Source: an uncultured Clostridia bacterium
GTDB lineage: Bacteria > Bacillota > Clostridia > TANB77 > CAG-508
DNA length: 17,654 nt
Reading direction: 5' to 3'
NCBI GenBank assembly: GCA_948777935.1
Contig: CAQDYY010000014.1
Location: forward strand, 1 to 17,654
Shown here: piece by piece, positions 8,983 through 17,200 of the stretch
How the letters are laid out: the number at the start of each line of letters is the position of its first letter
Numbering within the stretch: position 1 is the first letter of the stretch
Notes under the pieces: model-generated
The model's database searches: none
Told to the model about the DNA's origin: nothing
Seen by the model: the letters and a program-made list of their open reading frames with translations, nothing else
Made by a program: the position numbers and the translations under genes

Positions 8983-9777
8983 TTATTTTATTCTTAATAA
9001 TCTTTTAATCTTTTCTAAAAACCCCTTTTCTCTACCAGGTATTGTTACTTCTATATTTTCTCCTAGTACTCTTCTTGCAATTTCTAAATATGCTTTACCT
9101 GAAGGTGCTTTACGGTTTTGTACTACTGGTTCACCTTTGTTTGTTTGTGTTACAACATATTCATCATCTGGAACTACTCCTACTAATCCAATAGATAATA
9201 AATCAACTATATCATCTACATCCATCATTTCTCCTCTTCTTACCATATTAGGTTTTAGACGGTTAACTATTAATTCTGGATTTTTAATTTCTGATGATTC
9301 TAATAGTCCAATAATTCTATCTGCATCACGTATTGCTGATATTTCTGCTGTTGTTACAACAATTGCACGGTTTGCTCCTGCAATTGCATTTTTAAATCCT
9401 TGTTCAATACCTGCAGGACAATCTATTAAAATATAATCAAATTCTTCTTTTAATGTATTTGTTAATACTTTCATTTGTTCTTCATTTACAGCTGTTTTAT
9501 CTCTTGTTTGAGCAGCTGGAAGTAAGAAAAGTTCACTAAACCTTTTGTCTTTAATAAGAGCTTGTCTTAATTTACACTTTTCTTCTACAACATCTACTAT
9601 ATCATATACAATTCTGTTTTCTAGTCCCATAACAACATCTAGATTTCTAAGCCCAATGTCTGTATCTACTAAACATACTTTTTTACCTTGCATTGCAAGT
9701 GCTGCACCTAAATTAGCTGTTGTTGTGGTTTTTCCTACTCCACCTTTTCCAGATGTAATAACAATAACTTCTCCCAT
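8983..9777 (-). CDS. minD: MinD, septum-site-determining ATPase
   Basis: Deviant Walker A ATPase of the Min system that binds the membrane as an ATP dimer and recruits partners to keep FtsZ away from the poles. 264 residues from the ATG at 9777, chosen because AGGAGG sits 6 nt upstream. Motifs: SGKGGVGKTTTTANLG near the N-terminus with the signature lysine, DTDIGLRNLD, YDIVDV, ILIDCPAGIEQGF (switch II), TTAEISAIRDADR, and NRLKPNMVRRGEMM. The C-terminal GFLEKIKRLLRIK is the amphipathic membrane-targeting helix. It has its own promoter 58 nt upstream of the start codon and precedes minE and rodA. No minC is adjacent in this window, whereas minC normally precedes minD in Clostridia. Confidence 0.95.
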   Translation of the reverse strand: MGEVIVITSGKGGVGKTTTTANLGAALAMQGKKVCLVDTDIGLRNLDVVMGLENRIVYDIVDVVEEKCKLRQALIKDKRFSELFLLPAAQTRDKTAVNEEQMKVLTNTLKEEFDYILIDCPAGIEQGFKNAIAGANRAIVVTTAEISAIRDADRIIGLLESSEIKNPELIVNRLKPNMVRRGEMMDVDDIVDLLSIGLVGVVPDDEYVVTQTNKGEPVVQNRKAPSGKAYLEIARRVLGENIEVTIPGREKGFLEKIKRLLRIK

Positions 9778-9834
9778 AATTTTCCTCCTCAAACTATATT
9801 TTTTAATATTTCTAATTTCACTTTTAACAATAAT

Positions 9835-9863
9835 ATCTTATATTTTTTTTCGTCAAAAGTCAA
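9835..9863 (-). promoter_or_regulatory. Candidate sigma-A promoter for minD-minE-rodA
   Basis: Minus strand TTGACT (9858-9863), 17-nt spacer, TAAGAT (9835-9840), in the gap between rsmA and minD. The -35 is good; the -10 matches 4 of 6. Confidence 0.55.
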
Positions 9864-9889
9864 TGTATATGGTACAAAAACTAATATTT

Positions 9890-10733
9890 TTATATTCTTT
9901 CTACTATGTCTGCAAATTGCTCTATTGTTAATGCTTCTCCCCTTACTTTATTGTCTATACCTAATTCTTGTAATACCTGTTCTATTTTTTCTTTAGAAAT
10001 GCCTATATTAGAATTTGAAACTGCATTCAATAATGTTTTCCTTCTTTGCATAAATGCTACTTTTATTAAATCAAAAAATTTCTTCTCATCTTTTACTTTT
10101 ACTGGTTGCTCTTTTCTTAGGGTTAGTTTTATTACTTCAGATTCCACTTCTGGCTCCGGTATAAATGATGTGTTTGGTACTGTTAGTATTTCTTCTGATG
10201 TAGCATAATAATAGACTGCATATGTAATAGCTCCAGATTTCTTATCTCCTGGGGTGCTAGTTAATCTGTCTGCTACTTCTTTTTGTATCATAACTGTAAT
10301 GCTTGTAATATTTAGCTTTTCTTCTAATAGTTTCATAATAATTGGTGTTGTAATATAATATGGAAGATTTGCTACTATTTTTGTGTTTTTAAAATCATTT
10401 TCTTTAATTAAATTGTTTAAATCTACTTTTAAGACATCTTGTTTTATGATTTCAAAATTGTTATACATAGAAAATCTATCTTTTAAAATTCTTATCATTC
10501 TTTCATCTAATTCAATAGCTACAACTTTTCCTGCTTTTTCTAATAGTTTTCCGTGTTAAAGAACCAAGACCTGGTCCTATTTCTATAACAAGATCTTCTT
10601 TACTAATTTTAGAGGAATCTACTATGGTTTCTATTACATTATCATCTATTAAAAAATTTTGCCCTAACTTCTTATTTGCTGTAATTCCATATTTTTTCAT
10701 TAAATATTTAGTTTCTTCATAAACTTTACTCAT
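9890..10733 (-). CDS. rsmA: 16S rRNA dimethyladenosine transferase RsmA/KsgA (one CGG +1 shift)
   Basis: SAM-dependent enzyme that dimethylates two adjacent adenines near the 3' end of 16S rRNA during small-subunit maturation. The first 60 residues carry KLGQNFLID and the SAM loop EIGPGLGSLT. Read in triplets the frame then ends at 10512. The continuation in the +1 frame reads KLLEKAGKVVAIELDERM with the acidic SAM residue, then the catalytic NLPYY (122-126) and the C-terminal domain ending DIVERI. Skipping the C of the in-frame CGG at 10553 joins them into 280 residues, a normal RsmA length. The start at 10733 has AAGGAG 11 nt upstream. This site alone is ambiguous, since removing one A from the adjacent AAAA would also repair it. 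An essential-type housekeeping gene in one window with three other CGG breaks argues against decay. Confidence 0.88.
10550..10553 (-). other. In-frame CGGA, +1 recoding site 2 (rsmA)
   Basis: The incoming frame ACA-CGG-AAA-ACT loses homology at once. ACA-[C]-GGA-AAA-CTA-TTA restores the LLEKAGKVVAIELD strand of the Rossmann fold. The residue at this position is variable in RsmA, so the family does not by itself prove glycine. Confidence 0.65.
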
Positions 10734-10757
10734 ATAAGTTGGATCTCCTTCATTACT

Positions 10758-10786
10758 AATATACCATAAAAATTAACCTAATGCAA
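10758..10786 (-). promoter_or_regulatory. Candidate extended -10 promoter for rsmA
   Basis: Minus strand TTGCAT (10781-10786), 17-nt spacer ending TGG, then TATATT (10758-10763). The TG one base upstream of the -10 compensates for a weak -35. The leader would be only about 20 nt. Confidence 0.5.
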
Positions 10787-10817
10787 AAAGCTAGTTATAC
10801 TTATTTTTCCGAATATC

Positions 10818-10875
10818 TATGCTTTTTTTGCATAAACTATTGATTATTAGCTTAATTTACTATATAATTAAGTTA
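10818..10875. repeat. Two AT-rich palindromes upstream of rsmA
   Basis: TATGC-T7-GCATA at 10818-10834, and TTAGCTTAATT / AATTAAGTTAA at 10847-10875 with one mismatch and an 8-nt loop. They could be weak bidirectional terminators or operator sites; AT-richness makes chance plausible. Confidence 0.35.
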
Positions 10876-10890
10876 ATAATATATTATTAG

Positions 10891-10934
10891 AAGGTCAATT
10901 GAGAACCCCACTTTTTTGGTTCGCAGTTGACCTT
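10891..10934. repeat. 17-bp-arm imperfect hairpin after the comM-dprA-yraN operon
   Basis: AAGGTCAATTGAGAACC pairs with GGTTCGCAGTTGACCTT (the outer 8 bp perfect, two mismatches inside) around a 10-nt loop. It follows the gene fragment and could end the upstream transcript, but no U-tract follows on the minus strand. Confidence 0.5.
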
Positions 10935-10939
10935 CACTT

Positions 10940-11161
10940 TTATATTCTTTCAAATATTTTCACTATGTTGTTGTTTTTTATAATAAATATTTTATCTATC
11001 CATAAATATCTTTTTGAAATATATATACTTTTAATTTGCCTTTCCATCTCTTTGAATCCTATATTTGTGTTTGTTAAATCTATTATAAAATTGTTAGCTT
11101 GTTCTTTCTTTTTTCTTAAATTTCCTTCTATTACATATTTTTTCCCTTTATATAACCTGTT
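10940..11161 (-). pseudogene. Start-less 73-codon fragment resembling the C-terminus of a CdiA-type (BECR-fold) toxin
   Basis: A stop-to-stop frame overlaps the end of yraN by 14 nt and has no usable start codon. Its sequence is protein-like: YVIEGNLRKKKEQANNFII, then IGFKEMERQIKSIY, then WIDKIFIIKNNNIVKIFERI at the end. The pattern (NNFIIDLTNT, ERQI, DKIFII-N) recalls C-terminal nuclease domains of contact-dependent or prophage toxins. That match is from memory and tentative. The missing N-terminal part and start suggest a decayed remnant. No in-frame CGG is present that could link it to yraN. Confidence 0.4.
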
Positions 11162-11501
11162 TTATGTGGTTTACTCTGTATTTGTTTTTCCATAGATAAA
11201 TTTCTATTATATCAATTCTTATAAACTCATCTTCTAAATGCCTTGAATATATGTAATATTCTATTGTTTTTATTAAATGATTTTGTTTTACTTCATTTAC
11301 CGCTTCTGCTGGTTTTCCATATAGTATGTTACTTCTTGTTTTTACTTCAATAAATACAAGCTCTTCTTTATCTAGTGCTATAATATCTATTTCTCCTTGT
11401 TTTGCTTCAAAGTTTCTTTCTAGTATTTTATAGCCTTTATTTTGCAAATATTTGCATGCTAAGTCTTCTCCAAGTTTTCCTATTTCATGCCTTTTATACA
11501 T
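11148..11501 (-). CDS. yraN: YraN/UPF0102-family endonuclease-like protein
   Basis: 117-residue protein with the restriction-endonuclease-like fold of the YraN/UPF0102 family; its cellular role is unresolved but it usually sits near comM/dprA. Motifs: GEDLACKYLQNKGYKILERN near the N-terminus, then GEIDIIALD and LVFIEVKTR, which together give the E-x-D...E-x-K nuclease triad, followed by the conserved YGKPAEAV and the C-terminal RIDIIEIYL. The start at 11501 lies 2 nt after the dprA TAG, with AAAGGAG within the last dprA codons, so translation is likely coupled. The length is normal and the frame intact. Confidence 0.9.
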   Translation of the reverse strand: MYKRHEIGKLGEDLACKYLQNKGYKILERNFEAKQGEIDIIALDKEELVFIEVKTRSNILYGKPAEAVNEVKQNHLIKTIEYYIYSRHLEDEFIRIDIIEIYLWKNKYRVNHIKQVI

Positions 11502-11503
11502 TA

Positions 11504-12371
11504 CTACTCCTTTATTTTATATTTGTTTTGGTCTAGCCTTGTTATATATCCTTCTATTTCCATAAGTGTTAATATTCCATTTAATTCTACTATTGATTTT
11601 TTCTGTTTTTTTGATATTTCATTTATATACATTGGATTTTCTTCTAACAGATGATATATTGATTTATATTCTTTTGGAATTTTAATTTGTTTAGAATTAA
11701 CTTCTTTTGATGGCTTTTTTTGATTAAATTCTTTTATTATTTGAGAGGGTTTTGTAATTAGAGTAGCTCCTTCTCTTATTAATTTATTTGTTCCAATTCC
11801 TGTACTACTATCTATATTGCTAGGTATTGCATACACATTTTTTCCTTCTTCTTTTGCAAATCTTGCTGTAATAGTACTTCCACTTCTATGTCCTGCTTCT
11901 ACTACTAATACCCCATTTGAAATGCCACTAATTATTCTATTTCGTTTTGGAAAATTTGCCATATCTTTTTCCACATTTGGCTCATATTCACTTATTATGC
12001 ATCCACCATTTGCTAATATTTTGTGGAATAGCCATTCATTTTCTTCTGGATATATATTATTAAACCCACCTCCTAAAACTGCAATTGTTTTTCCGTTTTT
12101 CTTCCATTGAGCCTATGTGTGATGCTGAATCTATTCCTATTGCAAGACCACTAATTATAGTTATTCCAACTTTTGAGAGTTCATTTGCAAATGAAGAAGC
12201 TACTTTTCTTCCATATTCTAAACAATCTCTAGAACCTACCATTGCTAGAATTTTTTCTTTATTTAGTAATTTTACATCTCCAACCACATATAAAATTTCT
12301 GGTGCATCTTTTCTTTTTAGTAAACGTTTGGGATAGTTTTTGTTGCTCTTTGTTATCTCTACCACTTTCAT
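11504..12371 (-). CDS. dprA: DNA-processing protein DprA/Smf (one CGG +1 shift)
   Basis: Binds incoming single-stranded DNA during transformation and loads RecA. Residues 1-92 from the ATG at 12371 contain the Rossmann start: MVGSRDCLEYGRKVA and IISGLAIGIDSASHIGSM. The rest lies in the +1 frame: GKTIAVLGGGFNNIYP, then NRIISGISNGVLVVEAGHRSG, SNIDSSTGIGTNKLI and a C-terminal winged helix. Skipping the C at 12095 joins them into 288 residues, close to the usual size. I chose the ATG at 12371 (AGGAG at 8 nt) over a TTG at 12395, which would overlap comM. The Shine-Dalgarno overlaps the comM TAG, so comM-dprA-yraN is a tightly coupled operon. Without the shift the product would be a truncated Rossmann fragment. 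Confidence 0.9.
12092..12095 (-). other. In-frame CGGA, +1 recoding site 3 (dprA)
   Basis: GAA-GAA-AAA-CGG-AAA runs to a stop at 12060. With the C skipped it reads EEK-G-KTIAVLGGGF, matching the near-invariant GKTIAVLG of DprA, where glycine is expected. Removing an A from the preceding A5 run would also give EENGKT, so the site alone is not decisive. Confidence 0.7.
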
Positions 12372-12382
12372 ATATTTATCTC

Positions 12383-13923
12383 CTAATTTTTCCAATATTT
12401 TCTATCTAAATTACGATACCCTATTGCTTCTGCTAAATGATTTACTTCTATATTTTCTTTTTTATCTAAGTCTGCAATTGTTCTTGCTACTTTTAGTATT
12501 CTTGCGTGTGCCCTTGCACTTAAACCTAATTTTTCAAATGCATTTTGTAGTATTTTTTTACATTTTATATCTAATTTACAGTATTTTTCTATTAGTGCAG
12601 GGGTTAACTCAGAATTTGAATATATACCCTGTTTTTCATATCGTAGCTGTTGAATTTTTCTTGCTTCGTTTACTCTATTTCTAATTTCTTTAGACGTTTC
12701 CTGTTTTTCTTCTGTTTCTAGTTTTTGATATTTTACTGGCGTTACTTCTATTTGTATATCTATTCTATCTAATAATGGTCCACTAATTTTACCCATATAC
12801 CTTGAAATTGCTTCTGGTGTGCAATTACATTCTTTTTCTTTTGAGCCATAAAACCCACATGGGCATGGGTTCATTGATGCTACAAACATAAAGTTACATG
12901 GATATGTTAGGCTTGCATTTACTCTACTGATAGTTACAATTCTATCTTCTAGTGGCCCTCTTAGTACTTCTAATGTACTTTTATTAAATTCTGGAAGTTC
13001 ATCTAAAAATAATACTCCAAAATGTGCTAAACTTATTTCTCCGTGGTTTTGGTATTCTTCCTCCACCAATTAGAGAATTTGGAGATACTGTATGGTGTGG
13101 TGCTCTATATGGTCTAGTTTTTAAAAGTGGCATGTCTTTTGAGAGCGTTCCTGCAATACTATGTATTTTTGTTACTTCTAAGGCTTCTTCAAATGTTAAA
13201 TCTGGTAGTATTGATGGAATGCGCCTTACCATCATCGTTTTTCCGTGACCCTGGGCTACCGAATAAGTAGTACATTGTGTCCGGCCGAGCTGCTGCTACT
13301 TCTAATGCTCTTTTTATGTTTTCTTGCCCTTTTACTTCTGAAAAGTCAACTTCATATTGTTTTTCTCTATTAAAAAATTGTTCTAAATTTGCACTTTGTG
13401 GCATAATTTTTTCTTTGCCATTTAAAAAGTTTACAACTTGTTTTAAGCTTTTTACTCCTATTACTTCAATTCCTTCTACAATTGATGCTTCTTTTGCATT
13501 TTCTATTGGTAAGATTATACGTTTCATGCCTAGATTCTTTGCTTCAATACATATTGGTAATACTCCTTTTATTGGGTTTAGTTTTCCATTTAATGAAAGT
13601 TCTCCAATAAATACTGTGTTTTCTAAGTTCTGCCTTTTTATTTCTTCAAAATTAAGTAAAACTCCTACTGCAATTGGTAAATCAAAAAATGAACCTTCTT
13701 TTTTTGTGTCTGCAGGAGCAAGGTTTACAACTATTTTTCTACTTTGGAATTCATAACTAGAATTTTTAATCGCTGTTCGTACTCTTTCGTTAGATTCTTT
13801 TACACTAGTATCTGGAAGCCCTACTACTTGCCAACTTGGCATTCCTGCTGAAACATCAACTTGTACATCAATTAAATATCCTTCTAATCCATGTAAGGAC
13901 ATGCTTTTTACAATAGCTAACAT
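12383..13923 (-). CDS. comM: ComM/YifB, Mg-chelatase-like AAA+ helicase (five CGG +1 shifts)
   Basis: AAA+ branch-migration helicase of the YifB/ComM family that extends integration of transforming DNA. Read in triplets it falls into three overlapping pieces. Skipping the C at each of five in-frame CGG codons yields one 511-residue protein, the family's usual length. The N-terminal Lon-protease-like domain has GLPDTSVKESNERVR and LAPADTKKEGSFFDLPIA. Walker A is restored as GSPGSGKT at 221-228, preceded by AAAGGHNVLLI. Next come RPYRAPHHT, the PGEISLAHFG block, Walker B GVLFLDELPEF, NPCPCGFYG, the sensor SGPLLDRIDI and the C-terminal SARAHARILKVARTIADL. The start at 13923 has GAGGT upstream and a near-consensus promoter 97 nt away. 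It is the first gene of comM-dprA-yraN. Decay is unlikely, since every motif survives. Confidence 0.92.
13040..13043 (-). other. In-frame CGGA, +1 recoding site 4 (comM, PGEISLAH block)
   Basis: AAA-CCA-CGG-AGA-AAT leaves homology, while CCA-[C]-GGA-GAA-ATA gives KPGEISLAHFG, where the family has an invariant PGE. No homopolymer is present. Confidence 0.8.
13242..13287 (-). other. Cluster of four in-frame CGGN recoding sites across the comM Walker A
   Basis: Quadruplets at 13287-13284 (CGGC), 13283-13280 (CGGA), 13261-13258 (CGGT) and 13245-13242 (CGGA). Each is in frame only after the previous skip. Read as four glycines they restore AAA-G-G-HNVLLI-G-SPGS-G-KT. All four are glycine in the family, and the last is the invariant P-loop glycine before lysine. 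Confidence 0.85.
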
Positions 13924-14019
13924 ACTTTTTACCTCTTTTTTATATATATTTTGATTGGAAAACCTAGACTTTTAGGATTAAAGCCTAATTTTTAGATTGT
14001 TTTTGAAATCAATAATCTT

Positions 14020-14048
14020 ATATTAGCAGTGTTATTTTGTTTTGTCAA
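14020..14048 (-). promoter_or_regulatory. Sigma-A promoter of comM-dprA-yraN
   Basis: Minus strand TTGACA (14043-14048, perfect), 17-nt spacer, TAATAT (14020-14025). The leader is about 90 nt and contains a 5-bp hairpin TTAGG/CCTAA. The 13924-14220 gap otherwise holds only the repeat and terminator listed separately. Confidence 0.75.
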
Positions 14049-14120
14049 TGGGTTTTGAGGATTTTTTTGTAAATTGTAGTTACTATATAATGGTTTTAGA
14101 TAAAAATTTAATGTAAACGT

Positions 14121-14150
14121 TGTAGGGGCGAGCATTGCTCGTCCGCTACA
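14121..14150. repeat. Dispersed intergenic palindrome, TGTAGGGGC family, copy 2
   Basis: TGTAG-GGGCGAGCA-T-TGCTCGTCC-G-CTACA folds into a 14-bp hairpin with one bulged G and one wobble, followed by TC. GC-rich in an AT-rich gap. It shares both ends with the sequence at 7000-7028 (reverse orientation). Confidence 0.65.
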
Positions 14151-14186
14151 TCTTTAACTTAAAATAGAGTAATTTTCTATTATATT

Positions 14187-14220
14187 AAAAAGACAGTTCA
14201 TCCTGAACTGCCTTTATTTT
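14187..14220 (-). terminator. Rho-independent terminator of the LPxTG protein gene
   Basis: Minus strand AGGCAGTTCA-GGA-TGAACTGTCT forms a 10-bp stem with one wobble, followed by TTTTT. It begins just after the stop codon at 14221. On the plus strand it is also flanked by a T-run, so it could act in both directions. Confidence 0.85.
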
Positions 14221-17200
14221 TTAAAATTTGTATTTTACAAAGTATACTACTGCCATTCCTAGTAATCCCATCATTGCTCCTAAGCTTATTATTTCTTCTC
14301 CTGTCTGTGGTAATATACTTGGCTTTTTATCGTCTTTTTCTTCATCTGGTTTGTTATTTGTAATGTTGTCTTTTCCTGCATTAGGATCTTTGTAGTTTGG
14401 ATCTTTTGTCCATACTGCTACTAATGTTTTTTCTCCTGTTATGTTGTCTAATGCTTTATCCCAACTTAAGATGTATCCTGGTTTTGTTAATTTTGGTGGA
14501 TTTACTGTTTCTCCGTATATTACTTCTTCTCTTCCTACTTCTTCTTCCCCATCTTTAAATATTACCTCAAATCTTTTGTATTTATAGTATAGTTTTAATA
14601 CTAGCTCTTTGTTTTCTTCTAGTTTGCCTGTTTTTATTGTTTGTGTGTTTGTTTCATCTAAATTATATGGTTCATATGTTTTTGCTCTAGCTACTACTAT
14701 TTCTCCTATTTTACCTACTGATGTATCTATTTCTTTTAAGATGTATTTTCCTTCTTTTGTTTCTACATAATGTTCTATTTTGTATTCTATTTGTTTGCCT
14801 TCCACTTTTGTCCACACAGCATTTATTGTCTGATCTATAGTTATATTATTTAAATTTTTATCCCAACTTAGGATATATCCTTCTTTTTCTAATACTGGCG
14901 CTATCGCATTTCCTCCATATGGTACTACTTGTCTTCCTACTACTTCTTCTCCATTTTTAAAGATTACTTCATATTTTATTGTATCATAAAATAATCGTAG
15001 TTGTAGTGTTTCTTCTCCTGTAACTATTCCATTTGGTATTCTTTGGTTTGTTTCTGTGTTTTCTACATATCCTTCATATGTTTTTGGTTCTGCTGTTACT
15101 TCACTTCCTAATTGTCCTTGTAATTCTTCTGTATCTGCTAATTCATATGTGTTTGTGTTTCCTTGTTGTTTGTAGTGTCTTACTATGTATTTTACTAATG
15201 TTTCTGGATCTTCATCATCTGGTATACCATCTCCATCTGTATCTCTTTTCCATACCGCATTTACTATTAAATCACTTTTTACTGAGCTAAAATCTTTATC
15301 CCATCTTAAAACATATCCTTCTTTTTTAGGTGTTGGTGCTTCTGCACTTTCTCCATAGTTTATAGTTTGTGTGTCTAATACTGTTTCTCCATCTTTAAAT
15401 GTTACTTCATATGTTATTTTGTCATAGTATAGTTTTAGCTCTAAACTTCCATCTCCTAATACTGTTCCTGATGCTACTCTATCTTCATGGTTTATGTTTT
15501 CTACATATCCTTCATATGTTTTTGGTACTGCTGTTACTTCACTTTCTGTTTCTGCTGTTAAGTTATCTGTTTCTTCTAATATATATCCATTTTCTCCTTG
15601 TTTATAGTGTAATACTTTGTATGCTGTGTTTCCTTTTGCTATCCAATTTGCATTGTATATTTTTGCTCCTGTATCTTCTATTCCTGTTTGTGATACTATT
15701 ATTTTTTCTTCTGTTTCTTCTACTATGTTTTCGTACCATCCTCCAAATGTGTATCCTGCTTTTGTTACATTTGAAGGTAAGCTTTCTACTATTCCATATG
15801 TATATATTGTAGCATAATTTTCGTCTTCTATTGTTCCTCCATTTGTTTCATATGAAATTTCATATGTTTCCCTGTTATAGTATAGTTTTAGTACTAAAGA
15901 CCCATCATCTACTACTGTTCCACTTTCTACTGTATTTTGTGTTTCTGCTACATTAAATCCTGTGTATATTTTTGGTTCTGCTGTTACTGTACTTCCTAGT
16001 TGACCTGTTAATGTGTTTTCTATTTCTTGTAATGTATATGTTTCAAGGTCGGTATTTTGTTTATAGTGTTCTACTGTGTATTTTACTTGTGTATCATTAT
16101 CTTCTATATCTGGGGTTCCATCTCCATCTGTGTCTTTTAACCATTTTGCATAATATACTTTTGCTCCTATATCTGTTTCTCCTATTGCTCTTATCTCTGT
16201 TCCAGAAAAGTCACTCTCTTCATACCATCCTCTAAATACATATCCTGTTTTTTCTACATCTGATGGCAAAGTTGCTCCTATTCCATATGTATATTGTAAT
16301 ACATTTCCTGTGTTTATTGTTCCCTCGTTTTTGTTTAGTGTTACTGCATAGTTATTTCTGTTGTAATATAGTTTTAGTACTAGGCTTCCATCTCCTGCTA
16401 CTACTCCACTTGATACTGTATTATCTGTTTCTTGTATACTAAATCCTGTGTATTCTTTTAATGTTGCTGTTATTTCTTCTCCTGTTGTTCCTGTTAAGTT
16501 GTCTGTATCTGCTAATGTATATGTTTCTAAATCTGTATTTTGTTGATAGTGCTCTACTTTGTATGCTATTCCTTCATTTGCTGTCCATACTGCATTTATA
16601 GTTTGGTCTTCTATAATATTTTCTAGTGATTTATCCCATGTTAATGTGTATCCTGGTTTTTCTATACTTGGTGGTATTACATTTTCTCCATATACTACTG
16701 TTTTTGTTTCTACTATATCTTCTCCATCTTTAAATGTTACTGTTAGTTTTATTGTATCATATATTAGTACTAACTCTAGTGAACCATCTCCTGTTACTAT
16801 TCCACTTGGTATTCTTTGGCTTGTTTCTGTGTTTTCTACATATCCTTCATATGTTTTTGCCTCTGCTGTTACTGTACTGTCTGTTGTTCCTATTAAATTA
16901 TCTATGTCTGCTAATGTATATGTTGTTGTGTTTCCTTGTTGTTTATAGTGTTTTACTGTATAGGCTGTGTCTGTATTTCTATCATAGTATAATTTTAATA
17001 CTAAGCTTCCATCTCCTGCTACTATTCCACTTGGCACTCTTTGGCTTATTGTTGTGTTCTCTGTGTATCCTGCATATGTTTTTGCCTCTGCTGTTACTTC
17101 TCTGTCTGTTGTTCCTGTTAAATTGTCTGTATCTGCTAATGTGTATCCACTTTCTCCTTGTTTGTAGTGCTCTACTTTGTAGACTGTGTCTGTGTTTGGT

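Noticed and set aside
8983..9792. Upstream TTG start for MinD at 9792
   Set aside because: It lies in front of and overlaps the AGGAGG site itself. The ATG at 9777 has ideal spacing and gives the standard MinD N-terminus MGEVIVITSGKGGVGKT.
10940..11501. yraN continuing into the downstream fragment by a +1 shift
   Set aside because: No CGG lies at the junction, and YraN already has its normal length and C-terminus.
10548..12098. Homopolymer length errors (A4 in rsmA, A5 in dprA) as the cause of the breaks
   Set aside because: Possible for those two sites taken alone, but the other six sites have no A-run and share only CGG, so one common cause is more economical.
12060..12395. TTG start for DprA at 12395
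   Set aside because: It would overlap the end of comM and has no ribosome site. The ATG at 12371 has AGGAG at 8 nt.
9890..13923. rsmA, dprA and comM as decayed pseudogenes
   Set aside because: Reading frame, motifs and family length are fully restored by one rule (skip the C of in-frame CGG). Random decay would give mixed indels and stops. Assembly artefact remains possible and is discussed.
14221..17037. GTG at 17037 as the start of the LPxTG protein
   Set aside because: It is the valine of a repeat motif (RVPSGIV), and the frame stays open to the right edge with more repeats upstream.
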